A model generated the notes under the pieces. That model did not search any database, was not told the DNA's origin, and worked only from the letters and a program-made list of their open reading frames with translations. The translations under genes and the position numbers were made by a program. From positions 1 through 64,000 of the IMG/VR virus record IMGVR_UViG_3300042892_005063: 64,000 nt of DNA; one strand, 5' to 3'. Shown here piece after piece: positions 29,539 through 38,223 of this stretch. The DNA is from a virus. The stretch's first letter is position 1, and every line of letters starts with the position of its first letter.

Positions 29539-30951
29539 TTAGAGCGGAGGAATGATCGCTCCTGGTTCAGGAGGGAGCGGCGGAGGCGGTGGGGCAGGCT
29601 CTGCGCCCGTAATTCGACGGCCGATCTGGCTGGCCGCCGAGCGGACGGCGTTGACTGCGTCCATGGCAGGGCCCGACAACGACAGGCCGCCCACGCTCGA
29701 AACATGGTCGCGAGGTGAGCCACCTTGCTGTCGGCTGGCACCCAAGACACCTTGGAGAACGCTTTGGGCCATAGACCCAGCGGTGTAACGGTCACCGCCA
29801 GCAGCAGCGATTGCACCCCGCGCAGCATCCACGAGGGGGCCGCTCATGCCGCTACCACCGATGCCAGCAGCTACTTGGTTGAGAATCGAGTTCCGGTTGA
29901 TGCCGTTCTGGGCAATACCCGCGATAGCGGCCAGAGATCGGTTGCCAGTCAGCGAGTACGCGATCTCGGCGCCGTTGACACCACGACCGCTGATGAGACC
30001 GTTAGCCACGGCCCCGGCCGCATTGCCGAAGTTGAAGTTTCCGAACGAACCCAAAACGCCGCCGATTCCCGAAGACGCTCCGCGCCCTCCAAGGCCCCCT
30101 AGGCTCCCAATACTTCCCAGAGCACGCGAGACGCCAGAACCACCGAGGAACGAGCCCAGACCCCCTCCAAGGCCCCCGCTGGTGCCACCCGAAGGCGATA
30201 CCTGAGCAAGGGGTTGGCCTGGGGTGCCAGATACTTCGATGATGTCGCCATGCAGGCGCACATCAGCAAAGGCCTCCGCAAGCGCGGGGTCGGAATCGAT
30301 GGCCTGGGGTGCGCCCCCGTTGTCGTAGATCACCGCCTCATAGGCGAGAGTGACCTTGATCGACATGACGTTCATGTTCTCATAGTCAAGGTCTTCGGGG
30401 TCGAATGACGTGATCTTCGGGTTCACGAGGTAAACGCGGGTGAACGCGTTTCGGAAGACCTGGAAAATCTCAATGGTGTTGAAGAAAAACTGCGAGTTGA
30501 CGTCGAGTTCCTCGGGGAGATCGCGGGCTGGAGTATACCCGTAGCCAGTCTCAACCCCGAGCATAGAGGAATCAAACGAGACGACGTCATAGGCGTAGTT
30601 TTCCACCTTCTGGTTAAAATCCCCGAAGTGATAGCGGGAGTATTCATCCCACATTCTTGTGGCCATGCCATCGACCGTGTCATAGAACGTGACGTTCACC
30701 GGCTGGGTTTGGTAGCCGGTGTAGATTTGTCTTTTGCGATTGTATTGATTGATTTCTTCGACCTTTGGCTGAATCTTCGGCTGGTCCATCGCCTTGACGA
30801 GGAAGCTGAGGTCTTTCTGCCAGTAGGATTCGCTCTGGACGCCATCGCCGCGCTTGAAGCGCACGAAGAACAGACCCTTCGGCCTCGGGGCTTGTGCGCC
30901 ACCGAGGTCGAAAGTCGTCGCCGCCTGACGTCCGTTACGGATGAAGGTCAT
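29539..30951 (-). CDS. Tail-tube-like protein with Gly/Ala-rich tail
   Basis: 470 aa. Residues 1-220 resemble the gp19 tube fold in pattern (DLSFLVKAMDQPKI...INQYNRKRQIYTGYQ...PVNVTFYDTVDG). After about 240 the sequence is low-complexity Gly/Ser/Ala/Leu, ending in a proline run (PAPPPPLPPEPG). It lies between tube and gp4, so it may be a tube terminator or tube-decorating protein. Confidence 0.7.
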   Translation of the reverse strand: MTFIRNGRQAATTFDLGGAQAPRPKGLFFVRFKRGDGVQSESYWQKDLSFLVKAMDQPKIQPKVEEINQYNRKRQIYTGYQTQPVNVTFYDTVDGMATRMWDEYSRYHFGDFNQKVENYAYDVVSFDSSMLGVETGYGYTPARDLPEELDVNSQFFFNTIEIFQVFRNAFTRVYLVNPKITSFDPEDLDYENMNVMSIKVTLAYEAVIYDNGGAPQAIDSDPALAEAFADVRLHGDIIEVSGTPGQPLAQVSPSGGTSGGLGGGLGSFLGGSGVSRALGSIGSLGGLGGRGASSGIGGVLGSFGNFNFGNAAGAVANGLISGRGVNGAEIAYSLTGNRSLAAIAGIAQNGINRNSILNQVAAGIGGSGMSGPLVDAARGAIAAAGGDRYTAGSMAQSVLQGVLGASRQQGGSPRDHVSSVGGLSLSGPAMDAVNAVRSAASQIGRRITGAEPAPPPPPLPPEPGAIIPPL

Positions 30952-30964
30952 AAGGGCGTTGCCC

Positions 30965-31549
30965 TTAGGTCATCAGCGGGCCGGTGCCGATTTGCGGGTT
31001 CAGCGGCATCAGGCCACCTTCCTGCGTCGCGTTGTCGTAGCGAATTGACAGCGTGATGGTCATCGGGTCAGCAGTCTGGTAGTCGAACGTGTCGTATTCC
31101 ATGTTCTCAATCCAGCAGCCTTCGATGAACCACGTTTCCAGAACGGCATCGTCGCCACCATCCAGCGTTTCGATGAACATCTGGAACTTGTAGTTCGAGC
31201 CCGACAGAGCGGACGTCTGGGTGAAATGGTTGATCTGCTTCTGCTCCTGGTGGCCGCAGAGCTTCGACACCGAGTTGGTGACGTCATCACGGAGAACCAG
31301 GGAGATGGAGTTCCAGGTGTGCTTACCAGCGTAGTAAGCAACCGAGTTGTAGGAGTGAACCTCAACTGCGTTCTGAGCAATCGTGGGACGTCCGACAGTG
31401 TTGACCTGTTGAGACAGTTCGATGCCGCCAGCGACGGGACCGAAGTTGATCACGCGGACGCGGAACTTGTGCTTCGCTTTGGGTTGCAGAATGCCGCCAC
31501 GGCCCTGACCACCACCGAGCGGCACACCGAAGTTCATAAGTGTAGCCAT
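30965..31549 (-). CDS. Tail tube protein (T4 gp19-like)
   Basis: 194 aa. Begins MATLMNFGVPLGGGQG. Typical tube features follow: NTVGRPTIAQNAVEVHSYNS and TWNSISLVLRDD, with the two beta-sheet stretches that stack into hexamers. Located directly after the sheath on the map, as in T4 (18-19). A late TAAATA is 34 nt upstream. Confidence 0.82.
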   Translation of the reverse strand: MATLMNFGVPLGGGQGRGGILQPKAKHKFRVRVINFGPVAGGIELSQQVNTVGRPTIAQNAVEVHSYNSVAYYAGKHTWNSISLVLRDDVTNSVSKLCGHQEQKQINHFTQTSALSGSNYKFQMFIETLDGGDDAVLETWFIEGCWIENMEYDTFDYQTADPMTITLSIRYDNATQEGGLMPLNPQIGTGPLMT

Positions 31550-31582
31550 GTAGTAAACCTCGCAAAAGAGAGTTGTTGCGAG

Positions 31583-31588
31583 TATTTA
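31583..31588 (-). promoter_or_regulatory. Late TAAATA promoter box for tail tube
   Basis: TAAATA on the minus strand, 34 nt before ATG 31549. Confidence 0.55.
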
Positions 31589-31636
31589 TGATGATGACTT
31601 AAAGTCGTAGTTTTACAGCGTCAAATAAATAAGTCT

Positions 31637-32113
31637 ATGAAATATGTAGATTTTCTCCTCACCGAAGCCGGTTTCGGCAATGGAACCTGGGGAGGAGCTT
31701 GGATTACCGTCGATGGTCAATACCTTCCCTTGGTCAATACCGAGGATGAGGTCATGCACCACAAGCACATCCTGGAAGACTATTTCCCCGAACTCGACGA
31801 CATGTTCTACGATCTATGGGATGAGGACGACGAGGTCTACGGTGAGGAAAGCGTCAACTACGCCATGGGCAAGGGCTGGCTCCGCGTCCGCACTCAGGGC
31901 ATGGGAGAGAACGCCGAGTTCAACGTCCAGATGACAGTCAAGCCGAGTCGGGCCGCTCTCAAGACCCTTAAGGGTCATCTGGCAAACAACCACTACGGTT
32001 CCTATTTCTTCGACCACGAGACCGGCGAGGGCGGCGGCAACGCCAATGGCCTCCGCTGCGAAGAGCCCGAGGAACTCCTCCGGGCCATCAGCCAGTTCTA
32101 TTTCGCTGTGTAA
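31637..32113 (+). CDS. Hypothetical protein, 158 aa
   Basis: MKYVDFLLTEAGFGNGTWGG..., acidic. The ATG is 5 nt after TAAATA (31626-31631), a leaderless late arrangement. No family recognised. Confidence 0.65.
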   Translation: MKYVDFLLTEAGFGNGTWGGAWITVDGQYLPLVNTEDEVMHHKHILEDYFPELDDMFYDLWDEDDEVYGEESVNYAMGKGWLRVRTQGMGENAEFNVQMTVKPSRAALKTLKGHLANNHYGSYFFDHETGEGGGNANGLRCEEPEELLRAISQFYFAV

Positions 32114-32117
32114 TTGC

Positions 32118-32145
32118 TTGACAAGTTTTCTCGGCCTGCTACTCT
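32118..32145 (+). promoter_or_regulatory. Early promoter
   Basis: TTGACA (32118-32123), 16-nt spacer, TACTCT (32140-32145). It has a normal 5' leader with GGAG before GTG 32175, unlike the leaderless set. Confidence 0.6.
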
Positions 32146-32174
32146 CTACTTCTCAGTAGGAACGGAGAAGAATC

Positions 32175-32516
32175 GTGGCCACCAATACGCAACGCTCGAA
32201 AGCCAGTCGGCGTGTCTGGGGCTGCCTCCGCGAAGTCGCCGGACCCGATGAAGGGTTCGAGATGAAGAACGACCAACTCAACTATGAGGTCAACAAGTTC
32301 GGCATCAACGTCGAGCATGACAGCCTCGGCCGCGCCGAAGAGATTCAGGATGGCACCATTGGCCTGCTGCGTCTTCAGGGTTGGGACGTCGAGAAATCGA
32401 AGACCGACGTCGTCCTCCTGGCGCCGAATGGCGTGCGGGTGTCGATGACCAAACCGTTCAGCCTCGACCAGTTCGGTCGTCCTGGCGGCGGCAAGTTCAC
32501 CATCTCCGTGTCGTAA
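32175..32516 (+). CDS. Hypothetical protein, 113 aa
   Basis: GTG start; begins MATNTQRSKASRRVWGCLRE. Compact alpha/beta; ends GKFTISVS. Function unknown. It is the last gene before the structured region at 32521. Confidence 0.65.
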   Translation: MATNTQRSKASRRVWGCLREVAGPDEGFEMKNDQLNYEVNKFGINVEHDSLGRAEEIQDGTIGLLRLQGWDVEKSKTDVVLLAPNGVRVSMTKPFSLDQFGRPGGGKFTISVS

Positions 32517-32520
32517 AGTG

Positions 32521-32772
32521 CGATGGCGTGCCACAGTGGGTGATGAACCCATCTGTGGTTCCAGAGAATCAAAGTCTCTGGGGGTCGGGCCGACCCACGC
32601 CACCGCTGCCCTGCCGGATTTGTGAGTAAACTCTCACGCTCTCGTCGATCACCCGGATGCTAGCCGGATGATATCTTTATGCGTTCGCTTCCGCCTCCTA
32701 GTCACCCATCGACGAGCTTATAGGTTCAGGGCCGAGGCCCTAGTCCGACGATTTTATGTATGCTCCCAGCAT
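32521..32772 (+). ncRNA. Candidate structured RNA with tRNA-like four-way junction
   Basis: No ORF. A closing stem (32524-32530 with 32596-32602, extended by 3 bp after an A-C mismatch) encloses three hairpins. These are 32531-32558 (11 bp, one bulge), 32561-32581 (7-bp stem, 7-nt loop ATCAAAG) and 32582-32596. Downstream a 9-bp long-range stem (32641-32649 with 32708-32716), a 6-bp stem (32728-32741) and ATGCT/AGCAT (32760-32772) follow. The T-loop sequence of a tRNA is absent. Strand not certain. Confidence 0.5.
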
Positions 32773-32785
32773 GCAGCAGTCAAAC

Positions 32786-32813
32786 AAAAAGGGCCGGTTT
32801 CCCGGCCCTTTCT
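32786..32813. terminator. Bidirectional rho-independent terminator
   Basis: 7-bp stem (32791-32797 with 32802-32808), loop TTTC. A five-A run on the minus-strand 3' side makes it a strong terminator for the sheath gene; on the plus strand the T tract is short. Confidence 0.8.
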
Positions 32814-32833
32814 GCTCTCACGAGAGACTTGGT

Positions 32834-35674
32834 TTAGAGAGTATCGCCCGAGTTGCGAATACGCACGGGGATGTAGATGAACTCGATGGCCTTCATTGGC
32901 TTGATCGCGATGTCAATCCAGAGTTCGTTGCGGTCACGACGCTCCGGGGTGTTGTTCGATTCATCGCAGACAACCGCGAAATCTTCGAGACCACGAAGTG
33001 CAACGAGACCAGTCAGGAAGCGTTCGACCGTGATGCGAGCGGCGTCGCGGGTCTGCGCGTCGTTCGGCTCATAGAGGAAGGCCTTGACCAGCTTGTCGAG
33101 GTTGAAGCGCAGGTAGTTGTCCAGACGGGCAACGTTGATGCGATCACGCGAGCTATCCAGCGAGTAAAGGGTCTTCTGTCCGAACGTGATCAGTCCACGG
33201 CCGGGCTCGGCATAGAACGGGTTGATCTTGTTCGTGTAGAGGACGTCGCGCTGACCCTGGTTGAGCAGGACCGAGCGGAACTCACCTTCGGCAGTCAGGA
33301 AGCCGACCGAGGTCGCACCATCGACGACGCCGCGCTGGTAGCCAGCCGGTGCCATCCACGGGTAGGAGACTTGGTCGTTGTAGGCCATGACGCGCAGAGC
33401 GAGCGACGACGGCGGGACCATGATTTCGGTTCCGTCGAGGTTGGTGCTCAGTCCCCACGGGTAGTAGAGGCCGACGTAAGGGTCGTTCGAGGTCAGGCCA
33501 TCTTCGCCGTTCGACGCAGCGAGGTTGGTGTTCTTCGCCCAAGCATTGATCGCGGTTCCCGTGGGAGCCAGACGAGCCGGGGTGTCAGCAACGATGAACG
33601 AAACTTCGCGCTGGTCCTTGTTGAGGACGATCAGTTCGTCGATCAGTTCCGGGTAGCCCGGAGCAGCGATCAGGTTGAAGTAGGCGGCTTCCGAGCGGGC
33701 TTCTTCCGAGGCAGCAACCGCAGCAGCCATGGCACGGACGACCATGACGCGCTGAGCCTTGCGGCCCATGTAGGGAGAGCCGTCGAGACGGTTGCCCGAA
33801 ACGGTGACCCAACGACCGGTGCTCGTAAGCGCGGGGAACTGGTATTCGTCATCACCGACGTCGTAGCCGACTTGGCTGTAGTTGATGTTGGCGTCGTAGT
33901 TGCCTTCCGCGAAGTATTCGGGGTTCCACTCTTTGACGTTGTACGTCGAGAAGCGGGTGTTGAAGAGAAGCATATCAGCAGGATATGCGCGAGCGTCCGG
34001 GGCATCGGGGTCCAGGAAGTCCGACTTCAGCATGTCCGCCATGACTTCGGAGTTGTATTCGTAGTCATCCGCGTTCGGCATGCCGGTGAAGGCGGGGCCG
34101 GAATCCGCACGAGCATCAGCGAAGACGATGCCGAACGGCGTGGTCTGGTCGGCGTTGTTGACCAGTTTCCAACGCAGCGCAGTGGCGTCGTAGCGATAGA
34201 TGCGCGGGTAGTTTTCCAGGTCTGACGAGTTAATCCACAGGTCATTGGCGACCAGCGGTGAACCATCGCTTTGCAGAAGCGGGGCCGAGCCGGAGATGAT
34301 CGGACCAGCGGGGTCCGTGGTCGGGTAGGCGGTGCCGTAGGCGTGCCACTGCTGGCCGTCGCCGACCATGATGTCGGCACGGAAGTCAGAGGAGAACCAC
34401 ATGGTGCCAGCGGCAGGAGCCGATGACGGAGCAACCGCGCTACGCTGGTAGTCCAGAGCAGCCCACGCAGTGCCGGACCAACGACGAAGGCTGATCGCCC
34501 CCGTGGCGATGTCGAAGCCAGCGTAGATGGTTCCAGCAATCGGGCTACCCATGGCAGCGATAGCAGCCGTGTCAGCAGCCGGGTTGTTCGAGACTGCTTG
34601 GTTGTAGTCGAAAGCGTAGAAGGGAACGTCGAGGACGACCCACTGGCCAGTCGTTGCGTTGTAGCGACGGACCTTCCAGGCGGCACCACGGTTCGGGGCC
34701 GAGAGCTTGACCCAGACGTCGCCAGCGCGCGAGGCGGCCGGGTATTGCGGGGTGTTGGTGGTCTTGACTTCGATGGCCTTGACGGTTCCGACAGCGAGAC
34801 CGAGAGCCGTAGCAACGGCACCAGCGGTGATGGTGATCACGCCGCCAGCGTTGTTGGTCAGCAACAGGGCGCCTGCGCTGTCAGTTGCGGCGATGTTCGG
34901 AACGCTGGCCGAGGTGATCGCCGAGATGACGTTCGCCAGGGTGGTCGCGCCGGACAGGGTCGCGGTGACGCCGTTGATGACGAGCGTACCGTTCGACGGG
35001 ATGGTCGGGTTCACGGAGCCACGGAGGGTGGTCTTGTGTGCAGCCTTCCAGCCGGTCGAGTTGATCTGATGCCAAGCACCGGCAACTTTTTCGTAGATGA
35101 AGTTCGTCACCGAAGGAACGACAGCGAAATCGCCGTTCTCACCGAAGCCGGTGTCAGCCATGTTGGCTGAGGTCGCGACGACTACCGTCTGGGGTTCCCA
35201 TGCGAGACCAGCCGAGGAGTTGCCGTTGGATTGGAAAACGCCCCACTCGGTTTCGGCAGTGTCGTGCCAGTGCGTACCCGAGATCGGGTCACCCTTCGGA
35301 GCAGAGTCCGAGGATTCGAGTTGAGCAAGATCGATGTCAGCGCGCATGATGTAGGCGCGGTTGCTGACGCCGTGGTAGGAATAGGCAGCGTGCAGGCCGT
35401 ATTCGTTCAGTTCGTGGCCGTGCAGCGGGGTGCCGCCAGCCATCTTGAAGATCGGGGAGCCGAAGCTCTGGATGAGATCGCGCTGGCTGGTCGTGAGGAC
35501 CAGTTTACCAGCCATATCGGGAACCGTATAAGGTGCAATCCCGGTTCCAGACGGTGAGGTCTTGTTAGAGGCGGTCGCGATGACGATGAGGGGAACAGTC
35601 CCCGCCCCTGCGCTACCGTAGAAGCTTTCGTCGATGATCTGAACATCCACGCCCGCTGAGACGAGTATTGCCAT
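32834..35674 (-). CDS. Tail sheath protein (T4 gp18-like), enlarged
   Basis: 946 aa, against 659 in T4 gp18. The C-terminal 350 residues carry the conserved sheath core (GLYYPWGLSTNLDG, PPSSLALRVMAYND, PFYAEPGRGLITFGQKTL, RLDNYLRFNLDK). The extra length is in the middle (about 200-600), with repeated beta-domain units, likely surface decoration. It forms the contractile sleeve that drives the tube into the host envelope. A late TAAATA at 35714-35709 and a terminator after the stop frame the gene. Confidence 0.92.
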   Translation of the reverse strand: MAILVSAGVDVQIIDESFYGSAGAGTVPLIVIATASNKTSPSGTGIAPYTVPDMAGKLVLTTSQRDLIQSFGSPIFKMAGGTPLHGHELNEYGLHAAYSYHGVSNRAYIMRADIDLAQLESSDSAPKGDPISGTHWHDTAETEWGVFQSNGNSSAGLAWEPQTVVVATSANMADTGFGENGDFAVVPSVTNFIYEKVAGAWHQINSTGWKAAHKTTLRGSVNPTIPSNGTLVINGVTATLSGATTLANVISAITSASVPNIAATDSAGALLLTNNAGGVITITAGAVATALGLAVGTVKAIEVKTTNTPQYPAASRAGDVWVKLSAPNRGAAWKVRRYNATTGQWVVLDVPFYAFDYNQAVSNNPAADTAAIAAMGSPIAGTIYAGFDIATGAISLRRWSGTAWAALDYQRSAVAPSSAPAAGTMWFSSDFRADIMVGDGQQWHAYGTAYPTTDPAGPIISGSAPLLQSDGSPLVANDLWINSSDLENYPRIYRYDATALRWKLVNNADQTTPFGIVFADARADSGPAFTGMPNADDYEYNSEVMADMLKSDFLDPDAPDARAYPADMLLFNTRFSTYNVKEWNPEYFAEGNYDANINYSQVGYDVGDDEYQFPALTSTGRWVTVSGNRLDGSPYMGRKAQRVMVVRAMAAAVAASEEARSEAAYFNLIAAPGYPELIDELIVLNKDQREVSFIVADTPARLAPTGTAINAWAKNTNLAASNGEDGLTSNDPYVGLYYPWGLSTNLDGTEIMVPPSSLALRVMAYNDQVSYPWMAPAGYQRGVVDGATSVGFLTAEGEFRSVLLNQGQRDVLYTNKINPFYAEPGRGLITFGQKTLYSLDSSRDRINVARLDNYLRFNLDKLVKAFLYEPNDAQTRDAARITVERFLTGLVALRGLEDFAVVCDESNNTPERRDRNELWIDIAIKPMKAIEFIYIPVRIRNSGDTL

Positions 35675-35708
35675 AGTTGGTTTCTCCTAGAAAAGGTCTT
35701 GGTGCCTT

Positions 35709-35714
35709 TATTTA
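35709..35714 (-). promoter_or_regulatory. Late TAAATA promoter box for sheath
   Basis: TAAATA on the minus strand, 34 nt before ATG 35674. Confidence 0.55.
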
Positions 35715-35774
35715 TGACCAGGGTCCGAAACCTTGGTCATTTCAGGCACTGCTTTTCAGAGGAGCAGCGGTGGC

Positions 35775-36350
35775 CTATACTGAGGCTGGTGGGACGTATC
35801 CGAGCAAGTCTCGTATGGCTTTCTTGCCATCTAGGGTGAGTTCTCTGGAGCCAATCCCGGCCCAGACGCCAGTCGGCATCGGCGGTGGCTCATGTATTTC
35901 GGCCCACGCCTTAATCCAGACGTTCCACCGGTTGGTCTGCTGATCGAAGACGAATGCGGGGCATTCCTCGCCCTCGTGGCGGTCGATGAACATCTGGACG
36001 GCCCAGGAAGTGCCGCCCGTCACCAAGCCGTTCTTGATCGAAGCGACAGCATAGACGGCGTCCGCCCACGCGACCTGATAGTAGTTCCGACGAAGCAGAT
36101 TGGAGACGAAGTCAGATTTGACCGGCCAACGGCGGCCGAGGGTACGGTTGGCCACCTGGAGGAATGGGTCCGCTATAGCAAGCTGCTCCGGTGTGAGGAC
36201 AACGACCTCATCGGCGGGTGCCAGACTACGATGCCCGGCAAAAGAAAAATGGCGGACAGCCTGTCCGGCCATCCCGGCGCACATGCCGAACTGCAAGTCT
36301 GCACCTTCGGCGCCGCCGCTCAGACAAATGTTTTCTATGTCGGCAATCAT
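35775..36350 (-). CDS. SLOG-superfamily Rossmann protein
   Basis: 191 aa from MIADIENICLSGGAEGADLQ. GGAEGAD is the first phosphate-binding loop of SLOG/DprA/YspA-like folds; VTGGTSWAVQ is the second, followed by FVFDQQTNRW. Such proteins bind nucleotide-derived ligands, sometimes in nucleotide-signalling systems. The start overlaps the upstream stop (ATGA). Substrate not predictable. Confidence 0.72.
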   Translation of the reverse strand: MIADIENICLSGGAEGADLQFGMCAGMAGQAVRHFSFAGHRSLAPADEVVVLTPEQLAIADPFLQVANRTLGRRWPVKSDFVSNLLRRNYYQVAWADAVYAVASIKNGLVTGGTSWAVQMFIDRHEGEECPAFVFDQQTNRWNVWIKAWAEIHEPPPMPTGVWAGIGSRELTLDGKKAIRDLLGYVPPASV

Positions 36351-36697
36351 GACCACGTCAGCGCGAACTCCAGAGCGTCTTTCTCGGCCACGAACGCGAA
36401 TGGGCAAGGTTGCTCGCCCACGCACAGAGAGCCGGGAAGCATGGGGCCGTTCAGGTCCAAGGGCTTTTGAAGTCCGACGCTGTAAACTTCCCCGACGAGT
36501 TTCTCCCTCATCCAGTCATACATTTCACCATAGCCGTTCCGGTCGAGCTTTCGGCATTCGACAAAGAATGCACCCATATCTTTCAGGTACTCTATGGCTT
36601 CTCGATGAGTCAGAAACTCATCTCCAGATGATGGGAAGGCTTGGTAGAACGTCCCCAACTTCGTTTCTCGGCTGGCTGGAAGCATTCCATCTGTCAT
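36347..36697 (-). CDS. Hypothetical protein, 116 aa
   Basis: MTDGMLPASRETKLGTFYQ..., coupled by ATGA to both neighbours (dNMP kinase and SLOG protein). Mixed alpha/beta; no motif recognised. Confidence 0.65.
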   Translation of the reverse strand: MTDGMLPASRETKLGTFYQAFPSSGDEFLTHREAIEYLKDMGAFFVECRKLDRNGYGEMYDWMREKLVGEVYSVGLQKPLDLNGPMLPGSLCVGEQPCPFAFVAEKDALEFALTWS

Positions 36698-37362
36698 TGC
36701 ATGAGGTCCCGAACGGCATCCTTGAGGTCTTCTTTGGTGCCGTCGTTGTTGATCACTCGGGTGATCGGATGTCCAATCCACGCCCATTCGCTTTCGTGGG
36801 CTTTGGCGTTCAGTGCCTTGACGCGGCGTTTGAGTTCCATGGCGGTCGGGTTGACGACTTTGCTCTCGAACGGAGAACGACGAATGGTCGTTACGGCCAT
36901 GGCCTCGTCAAACCAATCGGGCTCGGGGCCCCGCTTGACCCGCACGGAGGTTCCGCCCATGCGGGTGACGAGATCGATTTCGTTGGGGAAACGTCCGTCG
37001 AGAACAACCACCTTGGCATCCTGGCCCATGTTGAGGATGCGGCGTTCGACGTTGGTTATCCAGACGTCAGTGTTGAAATGCTGGCGCATCACGTCGGTGC
37101 CGAAATTGCGCATCGCCCAGCGAGGGGTCAGGTGCGGGATGTTGAGTTTCTCGGCCCACCACGGGTCCACCTGTTCCCGCCACTCCCGGCTCTCCGGCGT
37201 CACGCCCTCAAGGGCAGCGCGGTCCCAGCAAAAAATAGCAGCTACGCAGTCTTTGAGACAATCGGCGAAACTGATAGGAGTATAGCCGTAGTCTGCTACA
37301 AGCACGTCGCCGACCGTATTCTTACCCGAACCCTGAAATCCAACAAGTATGATCTTATTCAT
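36694..37362 (-). CDS. Deoxynucleoside monophosphate kinase (T4 gp1-like)
   Basis: 222 aa from MNKIILVGFQGSGKNTVGDV: P-loop GFQGSGKNT at 8-16. It then shows the dNMP kinase pattern GTDVMRQHF, VLDGRFPNEID, and the lid Arg cluster VKRGPEPDW. It phosphorylates dNMPs to feed phage DNA synthesis. Within the operon 37561-35775. Confidence 0.85.
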   Translation of the reverse strand: MNKIILVGFQGSGKNTVGDVLVADYGYTPISFADCLKDCVAAIFCWDRAALEGVTPESREWREQVDPWWAEKLNIPHLTPRWAMRNFGTDVMRQHFNTDVWITNVERRILNMGQDAKVVVLDGRFPNEIDLVTRMGGTSVRVKRGPEPDWFDEAMAVTTIRRSPFESKVVNPTAMELKRRVKALNAKAHESEWAWIGHPITRVINNDGTKEDLKDAVRDLMQ

Positions 37363-37561
37363 GGACGCAGTATGGAGAAACCATACTGTCCGAGTCAAAA
37401 TACATGTTGGGAAAAATGGGGAGGGTTTCCACCTCCCCGCTCACCGGCCGTCCGAGGACCGCCGAATGATCTGCTCGCCTAGCAGCAAGCCACCCCAGCA
37501 CAAACAGGAGAACAATCCAGCCTAAGGCCGTCAGTTTGGAGGTTCGGGGGCCAACTTCCAT
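37355..37561 (-). CDS. Small membrane protein, 68 aa
   Basis: One TM segment (ALGWIVLLFVLGWLAARR), inside-positive. Overlaps the kinase start by 8 nt. A TTGTGT/CATATT promoter ends 5 nt before the ATG, so it is the leaderless first gene of the operon. Confidence 0.6.
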   Translation of the reverse strand: MEVGPRTSKLTALGWIVLLFVLGWLAARRADHSAVLGRPVSGEVETLPIFPNMYFDSDSMVSPYCVHE

Positions 37562-37566
37562 GTGGA

Positions 37567-37595
37567 AATATGCCCGATTTAGTTCACCAACACAA
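37567..37595 (-). promoter_or_regulatory. Early promoter, leaderless
   Basis: Minus strand TTGTGT (37595-37590), 17-nt spacer, CATATT (37572-37567), 5 nt to ATG 37561. Confidence 0.45.
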
Positions 37596-37646
37596 GAGGT
37601 TTTTTCGTCATCATTGGGTGGGTCCTCTAGACAACCTCGTATTGAC

Positions 37647-37652
37647 TAAATA
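37647..37652 (+). promoter_or_regulatory. TAAATA box for leaderless HNH gene
   Basis: TTGACTAAATACTAG directly precedes ATG 37657; it differs by one base from the string before the HNH gene at 17449. Confidence 0.5.
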
Positions 37653-37656
37653 CTAG

Positions 37657-38223
37657 ATGAAAGAGAAAACTACTGATCTAACGGGGATGGACTTTGGTCT
37701 ATGGAAAGTAGTTGGGTTCCACGGCTATGTAAATCGGAACGCTTACTGGAACTGTGTTTGCCGTTGTGGTCTTGAAAAAGAAGTGAAAGCCCAGTTCCTC
37801 AAAAGCGGTTCAAGCCGAAAATGCCAGACTTGTGCAAAAGAGCCGCGCGAATGGAAGTCGGTCCCTCCGTCCAGATGGTCGCGCATTCTCAGAAACGCTG
37901 AGAAAAGAAACATTCAGGTCGAGATTTCCGCCGACGAGGCGTGGGCGCAGTTCATTCTCCAGGAGAAAAATTGCGCCCTCTCTGGCCTACCACTAGAGCT
38001 TAATGGACGATCTAAGTGTTCCGCTTCTCTCGACCGTATAGACAGCACTCGCGGATACGCTCACGGCAATGTCCAGTGGGTTCACCGGGACATCAACATG
38101 ATGAAGCATGTGTTTGACCAACAGCACTTCGTCGAAATGTGCCGTCTAGTTGCTATTCGTGATGATCAGCGTTCTGGAACGGCGGCAGTGTTTTCATGCG
38201 CGCGACAATCTCGTCCAGATTAA
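37657..38223 (+). CDS. HNH-type homing endonuclease
   Basis: 188 aa. An N-terminal zinc/DNA-binding part (CVCRCGLEKEVK, RKCQTCAKE) precedes an HNH domain of the type CALSGLPLEL ... SLDRIDSTRGYAHGNVQWV. The 3' end overlaps the convergent phosphoesterase gene by 71 nt, as expected for a mobile gene inserted at a gene end. Base composition is more AT-rich than its neighbours. Confidence 0.85.
   Translation: MKEKTTDLTGMDFGLWKVVGFHGYVNRNAYWNCVCRCGLEKEVKAQFLKSGSSRKCQTCAKEPREWKSVPPSRWSRILRNAEKRNIQVEISADEAWAQFILQEKNCALSGLPLELNGRSKCSASLDRIDSTRGYAHGNVQWVHRDINMMKHVFDQQHFVEMCRLVAIRDDQRSGTAAVFSCARQSRPD

Noticed and set aside
32524-32602. tRNA-Leu(CAA)
   Set aside because: The loop ATCAAAG would give this anticodon, but no T-loop consensus and an 11-bp first arm rule out a normal tRNA. 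Kept as a structured RNA candidate.
32756-34225. 489-aa plus-strand ORF opposite the tail sheath gene
   Set aside because: Composition is that of a reverse-frame shadow (Val/Asp/Gly-rich); the sheath on the other strand is certain.
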